DNA from: UBA7662 sp041688385
GTDB lineage: Bacteria; Bacteroidota; Bacteroidia; UBA7662
DNA length: 24,768 nucleotides
Direction: 5' to 3'
NCBI GenBank assembly: GCA_041688385.1
Contig: JBDNIH010000214.1
Coordinates: 1 to 24,768 of the forward strand
Below the pieces are notes generated by a model. The model searched no databases, had not been told where the DNA came from, and was given only the letters and a program-made list of their open reading frames with translations. A program made the position numbers and the translations under genes. This document shows, one piece after another, positions 14,627-23,600 of this stretch. Position 1 is the first letter of the stretch, and every line of letters begins with the position of its first letter.

Positions 14627-15329
14627 GGGACAAGCGCGTTGCTTCCCCTATGAGTTTGTCTAGCGCATCAATGGTGACCGTTTCTTTTTTGGGCTTCGGC
14701 TTGCCGTCACTGTACGTCTTCCAGTATTCGCCGAGTTCAGTCTTGCCCTCTGGCGTTAGGGTCGCCGTTAAGCCGGAAAACTGTTCCCACTTTTCCGAAA
14801 TATCATGAGGCACGGCAACGGCTGGGGCTGGCGGTATGTAATTATTCATTGCGTCCTCGATGTCCAGGGCGTCTGCGGTTCTTGCTAAATACAGACCGAC
14901 ACCAAGTTGCTGAGCGGCCTTCTTCAGACCATCTGATACAGCTCCCTTGAAGTCATTACCCAAATCTAGGGTTTTACCCGAATTCTTAATGCGCTTTACG
15001 GACGAACCGCCAACACCGTGCTTCTCGACGATTACATCACCGAAGCGCGCACTAAGCGCGACATGAGAGATAATTTCGTCTACGTCCGTCTCGTCGCGCC
15101 CGACTGAAACAACTTTCATCGACCAACCGTCAACCCCGAGAACCATATTGAGTCGAGCGATGACTTCACTGATTGGTATGTAGATAATTTCTACACCGCC
15201 CTTGTTGATGGCTCTTTCCATCTCGACAGGGAATGGCGCGGCAAGCTGTATGGCTAGGTCGCGTGCTACCGTGGCCGGTGAGGGTGGGGCCTGTGGGGCC
15301 CCTGTGGTGACTTTCGTATCGGTTTTCAT
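14595..15329 (-). CDS. Rad52/Rad22-like single-strand annealing protein
   Basis: A 244-residue recombinase of the Rad52 superfamily used by phages for annealing. The N-terminal 30 residues are Pro/Ala-rich. The fold then follows: EIIYIPISEVIARLNMVLGVDGW (residues about 47-69), strands SMKVVSVGRDE and ISHVALSARFGD, and LGNDFKGAVSDGLKKAAQQLGVGLYLAR (about 123-150), the diagnostic 'A.sDAlKrAa..lGvg.yL'. The C-terminal part is a Lys-rich linker and a short helix. It is linked to the upstream gene by an ATGA overlap and to the RecB-like nuclease downstream, forming an exonuclease-annealing pair for recombination-dependent replication or repair. Confidence 0.9.
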   Translation of the reverse strand: MKTDTKVTTGAPQAPPSPATVARDLAIQLAAPFPVEMERAINKGGVEIIYIPISEVIARLNMVLGVDGWSMKVVSVGRDETDVDEIISHVALSARFGDVIVEKHGVGGSSVKRIKNSGKTLDLGNDFKGAVSDGLKKAAQQLGVGLYLARTADALDIEDAMNNYIPPAPAVAVPHDISEKWEQFSGLTATLTPEGKTELGEYWKTYSDGKPKPKKETVTIDALDKLIGEATRLSLGGKWVQASE

Positions 15330-15823
15330 TCGTTGTTGCCCTTTCTGACAATAATGCTGATTTTTAGTTGACCTGTTTCGCAGTAGCTATCTGCGTTGAT
15401 TCCGATTTTGTCAAGTTCCTTAGTCCGCCAGTAATCGCAGTGAGCATAATCCAGTAACTGCAATGCGATTTCCTCGGGGGTATTGAGTATTTCCCCCGTC
15501 TCTTTGTCGATAGACATGCGCATCAACTTACTAACCACCGACGTGGCTAGCGCTTTGTGCTGCCAGGCCTTTCGGTCGTAAGAACCTTTCTTCTCAATGA
15601 CCGCTCCGTTGTCCAGCGAAACCAATTCCTCTGAGCCCATGACACCGGCGACAGCAAATGACATTTCGTCGTAGATTACGGACAGGTCGCGCTTTGCCAA
15701 ATTAAATTGGAGTAAGGCATTGCTGAGTTCGGCTATTTCCGGACCGGAGTCGATGTAGGTTGTCATCTCGCGACCTAAATCCAGGATGTATTTGCGTAGT
15801 TCAGATATTCGTTCAATAGACAT
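15326..15823 (-). CDS. Hypothetical protein encoded upstream of Rad52-like gene
   Basis: A 165-residue protein, mainly helical in the first 60 residues (ISELRKYILDLGREM, AKRDLSVIYDEMSFAV), then SLDNGAVIEKKGSYDRKAWQHKAL and a more acidic C-terminal half containing YAHCDYWRTKELDKIGINAD. The 'G..iEkk.g..RKaW.h' pattern is one I associate with small proteins next to phage Rad52/RecB genes, but I know no function. It overlaps the Rad52-like gene as ATGA, so they are likely partners. ATG 15823 has AGGA about 14 nt upstream, a little far. It may be a helper of the annealing protein; uncertain. Confidence 0.65.
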   Translation of the reverse strand: MSIERISELRKYILDLGREMTTYIDSGPEIAELSNALLQFNLAKRDLSVIYDEMSFAVAGVMGSEELVSLDNGAVIEKKGSYDRKAWQHKALATSVVSKLMRMSIDKETGEILNTPEEIALQLLDYAHCDYWRTKELDKIGINADSYCETGQLKISIIVRKGNNE

Positions 15824-15861
15824 GAGCTAATAGGTCCTAACAGTAAATAGCGGGTTTGCTA

Positions 15862-18195
15862 TTAGACGACTATAGTCGCTCGTTTTCTCTGTGGCAACCC
15901 CAGCCCAGTTAAATATGCAAAAGCACTTGCGACAGAGTCCACTTGGTCATCATGGTCGCAGGCCTCAGGAAATGACGAAAGTTCGTCCAACCAATCCGTA
16001 AGCCATATTCCTCTAACCACGCGAACATTGCCATTAGCGACCGCGGCGGCAAATGGCCTGGCGCGAGTGACCTTGTCCCCCGTGGAGCGCATCGCCATAA
16101 AATCAAACCCTGGCAAAACGTAACGCGCGTATTGGTCCATCAGGGCCTTCCCGCTTGAGCCCGGCTCCTGCTCCATTCTAATAGGAACTCCGCGCCCGTC
16201 TTCATGGGCGGTCTGGGCGATGATTTGCTCGACACGCTCACCACGGTGACGAAAACGCTTCACATCTAGTACATAGGCTACACCTTGGTCAAAGAGCATT
16301 AAGGTTCCAACGGTGTAGTCAGGGTTGGGGGTGGAGTGGTTCGGCTCCGTCGCCGCCAAGTCCCAAAAACGCACAGCCCTAGCGGAACTGGTTATTTGCG
16401 GTATTTCGCTGGTTTCGAGCAAAATAATAGATGTCCTATCTATCAACGTTCCAAGAGTCGTGCTCCACCAGTCGCCATCTTCAAGCCGTCGTCGCTCTAT
16501 CGGGTCAAGTTCCTGAAGGGCCTGTCTGTAGGAGACTGCGTCGATGCCGGGGTTGTCGGTCAGCTTTGCCGGCACGAATATCCGCCCCGCTGCCTTTCCT
16601 TCGACAATGAATCTCTGCCTAACCCAATTAGGAGCGGGGTTGGACGCCGCGCGCATCCGTAGTGGGACGTTGGACAGTTGGCCTGTTGGCGGCCGGCGCA
16701 AACGAGAGAACAAATACCTATAGTCGGATTCTCGGATTTCTGTAACTTCATCCATCCCAATGTATTGAAATTCTGAGTTTCCAGTCCAGACAACACGCCC
16801 ATTGTGCCTGGTCAGAAAGGTGTGATGAGGGGGGACGGTAAGGCAGTGAACGGTGCCTTTGTAATGTTTGGGGACTATTGGCCGTCCATCGCCAAAGGTA
16901 ATCATTCTGTCCTGGTCCGCCGTTTCAAGCAAAAACACATGGAACGCTAGGACGTCGTGTTCTTTTCCGTCAGGCGTAGTGGTGTGGTCCTGGCGCTCGT
17001 TGAGAGTGGCTCTAAAGCCACAGTGTTGCGCAAGTCTCATCACCCCGTCCGCCAACTCACGCGAAACAGTCACGTAATGACCGCTTGTTTCAGTGCGCCA
17101 CGTCCCATCGCCTTCAACTAGCGATTGCAAAAGAAGTCGGGCATATTTCGTTTTCCAAGTAAAAACTTCATCGGGAATGCGTTTGTGATAAGCGCCCTTA
17201 CCGGTGTGTTCATTTAGCCAGTTGGCGAGTTTCGTATTTGTGAATACAAGATTTCTGGGTTCGTCTCTGACATAAGTGCCAGAACGTTCAAGCAAAAGCC
17301 TCAGGGCATCTTTATGTACCCTGCTGTGCCCGTCGTGTAGTGAAATATTCATGGTTCCCTTATTTGTGCACCCCTCTGCAATATACCACCCGAGAAATGT
17401 GGCCCAGTCTTCTGCCGCAAAAACGACATCAGAACTGTTCTGTCTCCCCCGCATTAACCTCGGAAACAAAGCACCCCCGGGGTCGCCGCCGCCGACGAAA
17501 TGACCCGCTTGCGGAAATTTTGCCACTATCGGTAATTCATCCGTTCTATATTTGCGAAGTTTCTTTACCCTCTGCGTTGAAACCCACCATGTGTGGTCTG
17601 CGGTCACGGCAAACGAAACATCCGAGCCTTCTCTCGGACTATAGATTGGCCCGTCGTGGTCATAGACCCAGGTGTGGGTTGCCGGTTGATAATCCCATTC
17701 TCGTGTTTCTGGATTCATGGAAGCGACCAATTCACCAACTTCGATATCTTCTATTTTCTTCCATCCAGAAGTAGCTAAAACCTCTGTTCCCTTTATGCAG
17801 GGGCCTTTGTATCGCAGATAGTCATCTTTATTATTAAGGTAACCGAACGTTACACGGGCACCAGATGGAAACGTGGCGATGAAACTATTGTTGTTCCAGT
17901 GGACCTCCTCATGCGCCGAAACCCACATCCGGAAGCGGTCCATAAGTGCGCCGGGAAGCGAAAGGTCGGCGAATGTTCTACGGAAAAGAATGGCCGAATA
18001 ATTTGGCACATCAACATACTGCAACGCCGCCATTAAAAGTGCCGAACTTTTCCCGCCTCCGGCACTTCCTCCATATAGAGCCTCAATCGAGTTGGTTCGC
18101 AGGAAGACCCGTTGATTTATCGAGGCAGTTTCGGGGCAGTACAGCGCCGGTTTGGGGGTGAGGTATTCGAGTACCTCCTGCCAGTTCTGCTCCAT
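15862..18195 (-). CDS. terL: Terminase large subunit (TerL) with in-frame intein
   Basis: A 777-residue precursor. The ATPase half has Walker A GGSAGGGKSS (residues 42-51), an FRRTFADL segment and, after the intein, Walker B FQYIGMDE (D482, E483) followed by VTEI. The nuclease half has the RNase H-type acids in RFWDLAATEP (D612), RMEQEPGSSG (about E675) and CDHDDQVDSVASAFAYL (D749-D753). The enzyme pumps DNA into the prohead through the portal and cuts concatemers. An intein interrupts residues 133-473, so the mature protein would be about 436 residues, normal for phage terminases. AGGA lies 7 nt before ATG 18195. Unusually it is divergent from the portal gene. No small terminase subunit is recognised in the window. 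Confidence 0.96.
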   Translation of the reverse strand: MEQNWQEVLEYLTPKPALYCPETASINQRVFLRTNSIEALYGGSAGGGKSSALLMAALQYVDVPNYSAILFRRTFADLSLPGALMDRFRMWVSAHEEVHWNNNSFIATFPSGARVTFGYLNNKDDYLRYKGPCIKGTEVLATSGWKKIEDIEVGELVASMNPETREWDYQPATHTWVYDHDGPIYSPREGSDVSFAVTADHTWWVSTQRVKKLRKYRTDELPIVAKFPQAGHFVGGGDPGGALFPRLMRGRQNSSDVVFAAEDWATFLGWYIAEGCTNKGTMNISLHDGHSRVHKDALRLLLERSGTYVRDEPRNLVFTNTKLANWLNEHTGKGAYHKRIPDEVFTWKTKYARLLLQSLVEGDGTWRTETSGHYVTVSRELADGVMRLAQHCGFRATLNERQDHTTTPDGKEHDVLAFHVFLLETADQDRMITFGDGRPIVPKHYKGTVHCLTVPPHHTFLTRHNGRVVWTGNSEFQYIGMDEVTEIRESDYRYLFSRLRRPPTGQLSNVPLRMRAASNPAPNWVRQRFIVEGKAAGRIFVPAKLTDNPGIDAVSYRQALQELDPIERRRLEDGDWWSTTLGTLIDRTSIILLETSEIPQITSSARAVRFWDLAATEPNHSTPNPDYTVGTLMLFDQGVAYVLDVKRFRHRGERVEQIIAQTAHEDGRGVPIRMEQEPGSSGKALMDQYARYVLPGFDFMAMRSTGDKVTRARPFAAAVANGNVRVVRGIWLTDWLDELSSFPEACDHDDQVDSVASAFAYLTGLGLPQRKRATIVV
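16777..17799 (-). other. Intein (341 aa) with LAGLIDADG-type endonuclease inside terL
   Basis: Residues 133-473 of the TerL precursor. Block A begins at Cys133 (CIKGTEVLATSGWKKIEDIE). Block B is VSFAVTADHTWWV, with the TxxH motif at T199-H202. Two LAGLIDADG-like helices appear as FLGWYIAEGC (about 267-275) and LLLQSLVEGDGTWR (about 354-366). Block F is VHCLTVPPHHTFLTRHNGR and block G ends VVWTGN, with Asn473 followed by Ser474 as the +1 nucleophile. The penultimate residue is Gly rather than the usual His. Excision would join YLRYKGP to SEFQYIGMDE, restoring a normal terminase sequence. The insertion is just before Walker B, a conserved site where an insertion is hard to lose. Confidence 0.93.
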
Positions 18196-18224
18196 TAACT
18201 CATCCTAGTTCACAATAGGTAATG

Positions 18225-18230
18225 TATAAT
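18225..18230 (+). promoter_or_regulatory. Candidate rightward -10 element
   Basis: A perfect TATAAT preceded by TG lies in the divergent gap, placing a start site about 20 nt before the GTG of the membrane protein gene. No good -35 is visible at 16-18 bp, so a phage- or activator-dependent promoter is possible. It overlaps the leftward -10 on the other strand, so use of the two promoters may be mutually exclusive. Confidence 0.45.
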
Positions 18231-18254
18231 GATACCAAAGTGCGCTAATGTAAA
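18226..18254 (-). promoter_or_regulatory. Candidate leftward promoter for terL
   Basis: On the minus strand TTTACA (18254-18249) and CATTAT (18231-18226) are separated by exactly 17 bp and would start transcription about 25 nt before the TerL ATG. The hexamers match 5 of 6 and 4 of 6 bases of the sigma70-type consensus. The 62-bp divergent gap is the only long break at the head of the leftward block. Called by inspection only. Confidence 0.45.
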
Positions 18255-18257
18255 TCC

Positions 18258-18458
18258 GTGCCTACTTTTACAGCCAGACTCAAAACCCGAATGGCCAGAA
18301 TCAGGGCGGCATTTAAGCGCCAAACTGTCGCCTACGGGCTGCTAACTTCATTTATACTGTTTACCAGTGTTGGTACGGGTTTGATATTCGTCCCAGCCGG
18401 TTTTATCGTGGCAGGAATCTCGTGTGGTGTTTTTGGCTTCCTATTGGGTCTTGAGTAA
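18258..18458 (+). CDS. Small two-helix membrane protein
   Basis: A 66-residue protein. Residues 1-22 are basic (ARLKTRMARIRAAFKRQ), followed by two hydrophobic segments, about 25-40 (YGLLTSFILFTSVGTG) and 42-64 (IFVPAGFIVAGISCGVFGFLLG), so it probably lies in the membrane with a positive N-terminus inside. It starts with GTG 18258 with little visible ribosome site, and a later in-frame ATG at 18291 is possible. Only 2 bp separate it from the portal start, so the genes are likely cotranslated. A holin is conceivable from its shape, but a location beside the portal is atypical for lysis genes and I do not assign that role. Confidence 0.7.
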   Translation: MPTFTARLKTRMARIRAAFKRQTVAYGLLTSFILFTSVGTGLIFVPAGFIVAGISCGVFGFLLGLE

Positions 18459-18460
18459 AT

Positions 18461-20518
18461 ATGGCATGGAATCAATCGAGCAACAAATCGCTCAATAACG
18501 CGAGTGGCAAATCACTTGGCCCTGGCATGCCCGTCGCCAGCAACCCGTCCTTTGTGGGCAAGCCCTACAGGGATAATTGGGACATCGAACGAGCCTATAA
18601 AGAGGGCATGCAGAAGGTCACGTGGGTTAATAGGTGTGTTGACGCGATTGCCGGAAACCAGGCGCGACTTCCTGTCATGCTACGAAAGGACAACTCCCCA
18701 GACGGTGAGATTGTTACCGGCAGGGAAGCTAAACGCTCAAATATTCTGGAGATTCTAAATACCAAGGCGAACATGGGGGAAAATTCTTTCATTTTTCGCT
18801 ACAGACTGTCCGCACAACTGCTTCTTGGCACCCGTGGCGTTTTCATTGAGAAAATCCGCGGCAGGGACGGTGGGGTTATCGCGTTGAGCCTATTGCCGCC
18901 ACAGCACACCGCTCCGATACCGCACCCAAAAACGTTTGTTTCGGGATATGAAGTCGCAATGCCCAATGGAGATAAAATCATCCTGCCACCACGGGATGTC
19001 GTTTGGGTAAGGCGCCCACACCCACTCGACCCGTATCTATCCCTAACACCCCTTGAATCATGCGGAATTGCCATAGAAATCGAGAATTTGGCGAAAATCT
19101 ACAACCGCAACTATCTTCTGAACGACGGAAGACCAGGCGGTTTGTTGGTTGTCCGTGGGGAAATGGAAGAGCCGGATAAAGAGGAGTTGCGCAATAGATT
19201 CCGCGGCAATATCTCCAGAACCGGCCACACGACGGTCATTGCGTCTGATGATGGTGTTGATTACATAGACACGTCAGCATCCCCCCGTGACGCCGCGTAT
19301 GTCCAAATGCGTCAATTAACAAAAGAGGAGATACTCGCATCTTTCGGCGTGCCGGAGTCGGTAATTGGAAACGCAAGCGGCCGTACGTTCTCGAACGCCG
19401 CGGAGGAAATACGGGTGTTCTGGATGGAGACAATGTTGCCCCACCTCGAACCGCTTGCTCGGGCACTTGACGAGCTAGACGATGAGAATTATATAGATTT
19501 CGATTTAACTGAAGTTCCAATTTTGATGCTCTACAAGCAAGAGAGAGAACGATATTTGCTCCAGGAGTTTCAAACCGGCCTGATTAGCAATAACGAATAC
19601 AGGCTTGGTTCTGGCAGAAAAGAGACCGATGCCGATTTGGCGGATTCGCTGCTCATGAATCCAAACCTGATACCAATTGCAAATACCAAAAAGAAAATGG
19701 ACGTAGTTCCAACGGCGGAGATGGGCGGTGTACCACCAGGGGCGCCACCAGGAGCGCCACCAGGAGCGCCACCAGAAGCACCACCTGGATTGCCGCCAGA
19801 GGCACCAGTCGACCCGAATACCATGCAGGGCGCCCTTGCGGCCGAAGGAGCACCTCCTGCTGGCGATTTGGCTCAGGCGCTTCCAGGGGATGCAGCACCA
19901 GCGAATACCGCAGCGCCGATTCCAGCCGGTGCCACCAGCGCGCAGACGGGTGGAATAATGCACAAATCGGACACATTTGCCAAAGAAACAACGGCAATTG
20001 GACGATGGGAAGAAATCTTGGCGCGGAGTCTGGAGCGCGTCGTCGAGCGTCAGCAGAGGGTCGTGTTAGAAAAAATATCGGGTGCAAAGTCTAAGAAATC
20101 CCTATTTGCAGGAACCCTCGACGCTGAATACATTTTGAACTCCGATTTATGGAATAGACAAATGGACGAGGACATTCGTCCGGTCATATCGGCAATCATT
20201 CAGGAGTCGATGAATCTGTCCGCGGAATCAACCGAAACCAAGACGGCAGAGGATGGCATCTCCACCAAGGCCCAAGAAGACATACGGGTACAAGTCGATT
20301 CACAAATGGACCGCATAAAGCAGTTAAACACAAGCAATCAATCGGCGATTTCCAATATGATGCTCAATTCATTTAATATATTTGACTTGGAGGAGCGGGC
20401 GTCGGCTTTCAAGTCCTCGGTTAACGGACTATATGTAGGCATTTTGTCTCAGCAGCAGCAAGATGTAAGCGAAGAAGAGACGCGCAGGGCGTGGGCGTTC
20501 GGAAAAGGCAATTTGTAA
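18461..20518 (+). CDS. HK97-type portal protein with extended C-terminus
   Basis: A 685-residue portal that forms the ring at the capsid vertex where TerL docks and DNA enters. The first 400 residues follow the HK97 family: VNRCVDAIAGNQARLPVML, a RYRLSAQLLLGTRGVFIEKI strand-helix, LSLLPPQHTAPIP, DVVWVRRPHPLDPYLSLTPLE, YNRNYLLNDGRPGGLLVVRG, MRQLTKEEILASFGVPESVIGN and FWMETMLPHLEPLARAL. A Pro-Gly-Ala linker (about 422-450) and a second Ala/Pro-rich stretch follow, then about 180 residues of helical C-terminus (WEEILARSLERVVERQQRVV). Family members are commonly near 400-500 residues, so the C-terminal extension is long. ATG 18461 follows the membrane protein stop by 2 bp. Confidence 0.94.
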   Translation: MAWNQSSNKSLNNASGKSLGPGMPVASNPSFVGKPYRDNWDIERAYKEGMQKVTWVNRCVDAIAGNQARLPVMLRKDNSPDGEIVTGREAKRSNILEILNTKANMGENSFIFRYRLSAQLLLGTRGVFIEKIRGRDGGVIALSLLPPQHTAPIPHPKTFVSGYEVAMPNGDKIILPPRDVVWVRRPHPLDPYLSLTPLESCGIAIEIENLAKIYNRNYLLNDGRPGGLLVVRGEMEEPDKEELRNRFRGNISRTGHTTVIASDDGVDYIDTSASPRDAAYVQMRQLTKEEILASFGVPESVIGNASGRTFSNAAEEIRVFWMETMLPHLEPLARALDELDDENYIDFDLTEVPILMLYKQERERYLLQEFQTGLISNNEYRLGSGRKETDADLADSLLMNPNLIPIANTKKKMDVVPTAEMGGVPPGAPPGAPPGAPPEAPPGLPPEAPVDPNTMQGALAAEGAPPAGDLAQALPGDAAPANTAAPIPAGATSAQTGGIMHKSDTFAKETTAIGRWEEILARSLERVVERQQRVVLEKISGAKSKKSLFAGTLDAEYILNSDLWNRQMDEDIRPVISAIIQESMNLSAESTETKTAEDGISTKAQEDIRVQVDSQMDRIKQLNTSNQSAISNMMLNSFNIFDLEERASAFKSSVNGLYVGILSQQQQDVSEEETRRAWAFGKGNL
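19726..19807 (+). repeat. Pro-Gly-Ala linker repeats in portal gene
   Basis: Near-identical 12-bp units encoding GAPP (with variants EAPP and GLPP) run in frame across this stretch, forming a flexible collagen-like linker between the portal core and its C-terminal extension. Confidence 0.85.
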
Positions 20519-20619
20519 TTTCAGTAAACCACGATAAATAGTTTCGCTAAACTATCGTAATAAACAGCGATACCTGCGCTGCGAACCGGTTCTCTCGTTT
20601 ATTCTAGAAGATGGCGACG

Positions 20620-20624
20620 AGGAG
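20620..20624 (+). promoter_or_regulatory. Shine-Dalgarno AGGAG choosing the protease start
   Basis: AGGAG lies 4 nt before ATG 20629. An in-frame ATG at 20611 would place this AGGAG inside the gene and has only a weak AGAAG-like leader itself. I therefore take 20629 as the start. The 92-bp gap after the portal stop holds a 7-bp hairpin (ATAGTTT 20538-20544 with AAACTAT 20549-20555) without a T run. Confidence 0.6.
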
Positions 20625-20628
20625 AAAA

Positions 20629-23600
20629 ATGCCCGCTACAGACTTCCCAGACATACACTATAAATCCAACTCGGGTCCGATTAATTTCGATACCGCGAAG
20701 GGAATTGTTGAATGTTTCGTTGCCGGCATTGGCAACAAGGACTCTGTCGGGGACGTTTGCGTGTCGGGAGCGTTCACAAAGAGCCTGCAACGTCGGAAAC
20801 CTCGCGTGGTTTGGGGTCACGTCTGGAATGAACCAATTGGCAAAGTTTTAGAAATATATGAAGTCCCAGCGAATGATGCGCGTTTGCCAGCAAAAATGCG
20901 AGTTGCTGGGGTCGGAGGGCTGTACGCAAAGGTTCAGTTTAATCTCGGTTCCGAGAGGGGTCGTGAAGCATTTGCAAACGTTGCCTTTTTCGGCGAGGAA
21001 CAAGAATGGTCTATTGGTTACAAAACGCTACGCTCGCAACAGGACCCAGTGCTCCAGGCGAATATGTTGTACGAGGTCGAACTCTATGAAGTAAGCCCTG
21101 TTCTCCACGGCGCAAACCAGATGACCGCAACAATATCGGTCAAGGACGACCAGACTGCAATAGAAATTGGTCACGCAGATTGCCCCGATGGAGCCTGTGA
21201 CCTTGCTAAAGACGAATCCAGCGCCCCAGTCGAGGAAAAACATATTCCGGTTCAGGACAACACGTTTGACGCTGTAGCAATTAAAATTGGGAACGAATTA
21301 TCGGCTCGTAGTGGTTCGATTATTAACGTAATCTCGTTGGAAAAAGCAGCGGTCGTGTTTACCCGTATGGCCGCGAACGGTGATGTCGTGACCTACAGGT
21401 GCGGCTATCACTTTGACGGTCTTACTTTTATGTTCGCTCGGCCAGAGCGTACTACGCCCGGGATAAATGTTCCAGCCGTTACGCCGGTAATACCAAGTGT
21501 CAGCCCTCAGCTACCGCCCGTGCCGGTAAGACCACAAATGCCCCTCGCCCCAGTAGTGGCGCCGGTCGTTGTTGTGGCGCCGGTGCAGGTAAACCGTGTC
21601 GCCCTGTCGGTGCCTACTGTTGTCAAGCCAGGGCCTATGGGCATGGAAACTGTTGTACTGCCGCAAATACGGTACGAGAACACCCCTAAGCCTATCGATA
21701 TCGCGGCGGCTATCGAGCGGGTACGCAAACGTAATGGATATAAGTCGCTTTTTGATTTTGGCGAAGTAACGGAAACGGACTTTTTGGATAGTGTTGTTAC
21801 GGGCAATAATCCGACCAGCATCTCCTACATCATTCCCGTTGCCATAAAAGATGCATACGCCGTTAAATCCCTGGTAGACCCTATTTTGGATTATTACAGA
21901 ATTGAAGCCAGAGTGGAACCAGAGGGCATTGTCCTTTCGTCTGGAGTGACCAAAGACTTTGCGGATGCGGTATCTCTCGCCACCAAGGGACTCGGCAGAA
22001 CAATTGGACGCGCGCTCTCTGCTGTCCGTCCGAACATCGGGGCAGGGAGGGTGGGTAGTCCAAACTTGCGTGGAGAACGCAAGCGTGGGCGTGGTTTCAA
22101 CTTCGGAATGCCCGAGGGCGACACGAACCCAATGACGCGCGAAGACGGCAACAGAGACGGCACGGTATTCGACGGCATTCCCGGTTGGGAACAGCCAGAC
22201 CCGACTCCCGGCGGTGCGGGCTCAATCGATAATCGTGAAGCGTCCGCCGCGCAGGAAGCTATTGCCGCGACATCTGGGAAACCGGATTCTGGGGCAATCA
22301 AAAAAGATGAAAAAAAGAAGCCGAAACTTTCATCAACTACTGACCCCGAACGTAAGCCAAGGGGTAATAACCTGTCGCGTGAATTTGGTGACATGACAGA
22401 GGAGGAGCACTCCCTCTACGGTCGTTACGATGAAGGGGGACGCGAGAGAAGAGATGCCGCCACCGGAAGAACCGCGCGCGACGATAATGCTGCGGACAAA
22501 AAGCGTGGCCAGCGTGATTCTGCCGCCCGCAGTGCTCGATTGCGTCAAGCGGAAGCCGCGGGGGACAGGGGAGACAGGGACGACGATGAGGCCAGCAGAA
22601 TCAAACTCTCGTCGGGAAAAACCGATAGACGACATGCTGACCGTAGTGCGGAGATGGAACAGACCTTCCCAAATTCCGAGGAAAATAAAAAACGTCTCGC
22701 CCATGATGCCACTGCGGACACGTGGAGAAAAGATGGTTTCGGCTGGACCGAAATCCCTAGATACTCGGGAGATAAAAACAGGAGTCCAGATTATTTGCGT
22801 GGCAGAGAAATCGGATTCAATCAAGGGCGTTTGATGTGGGATGGCACTGACGGACACAGAACGCGTCCCGAGAAATTTAACGAGAAACAAAAATCATCCA
22901 TCCAGTACGCGGACTGGTACGAAAACCTACTCAATTCCGTCAGCAGGTTTGTTGACGCGCATAAGGGCGGAGATGATGTTGATGAGTGGAACGGCGTAGA
23001 GGCTGGCTTCAAAGAGGTAGTAATAACCAACGCTCCAGATACGTCTACGTGGCCATCGGACAGAGTCAAACGATTGGGCGATTTGATGGACAGGTATGAC
23101 CCTAGTCTTAGGGGCAAAAACCCTAAGTCAACAGGAAAACTGTCCAGCGCGCATAACGCCGCAGGATTTAATGCTGGTATGGAATTTATTGCCCGAATTG
23201 GTGCTGGTCGAGAATTTAATAGAGAAAATAAGAAAAAGAAAAAGAATACGGCCAGACGGGCTAATTATCCATCCACGCAACCCAGATTATCTTCGGGCGC
23301 GGGCAAAGAGATTGACGCTCCAGAAGAAGAGGCAGACAGACCACCTTCGGGCAACATAGGGTCCGACTATCGCAGGTTCGACCTAGAAACAACCGATGGC
23401 GGACCGAACCTGCTTGACGGCATGCATGATGAAATTTCACGTAGTCCAAAACTCCGCAGTAAAATCATGGGCGAAATCGCGAGCATGCTTGGCGCTGCTG
23501 GCTTAACTGAAAAAAATGGTTACGACACATCACGTGCGTTTGATGTCTTGACAGGTTCCGAGAAAGACTTCGAAGACCACATCGACGCACTCTCTGACGC

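Noticed and set aside
20538..20555. Hairpin after the portal gene as a terminator
   Set aside because: Only a 7-bp A+T-rich stem and no following T run.
21934..21945. LSSG at residues 436-439 of the giant frame as a processing site
   Set aside because: It follows GIV rather than a basic residue and lies inside a region that looks folded (EARVEPEGIVLSSG then a helix); kept apart from the boundary sites.
21507..23117. Minus- and plus-strand frames inside the giant gene
   Set aside because: The frame from 20629 is uninterrupted through this stretch, and the alternatives show no domain features.
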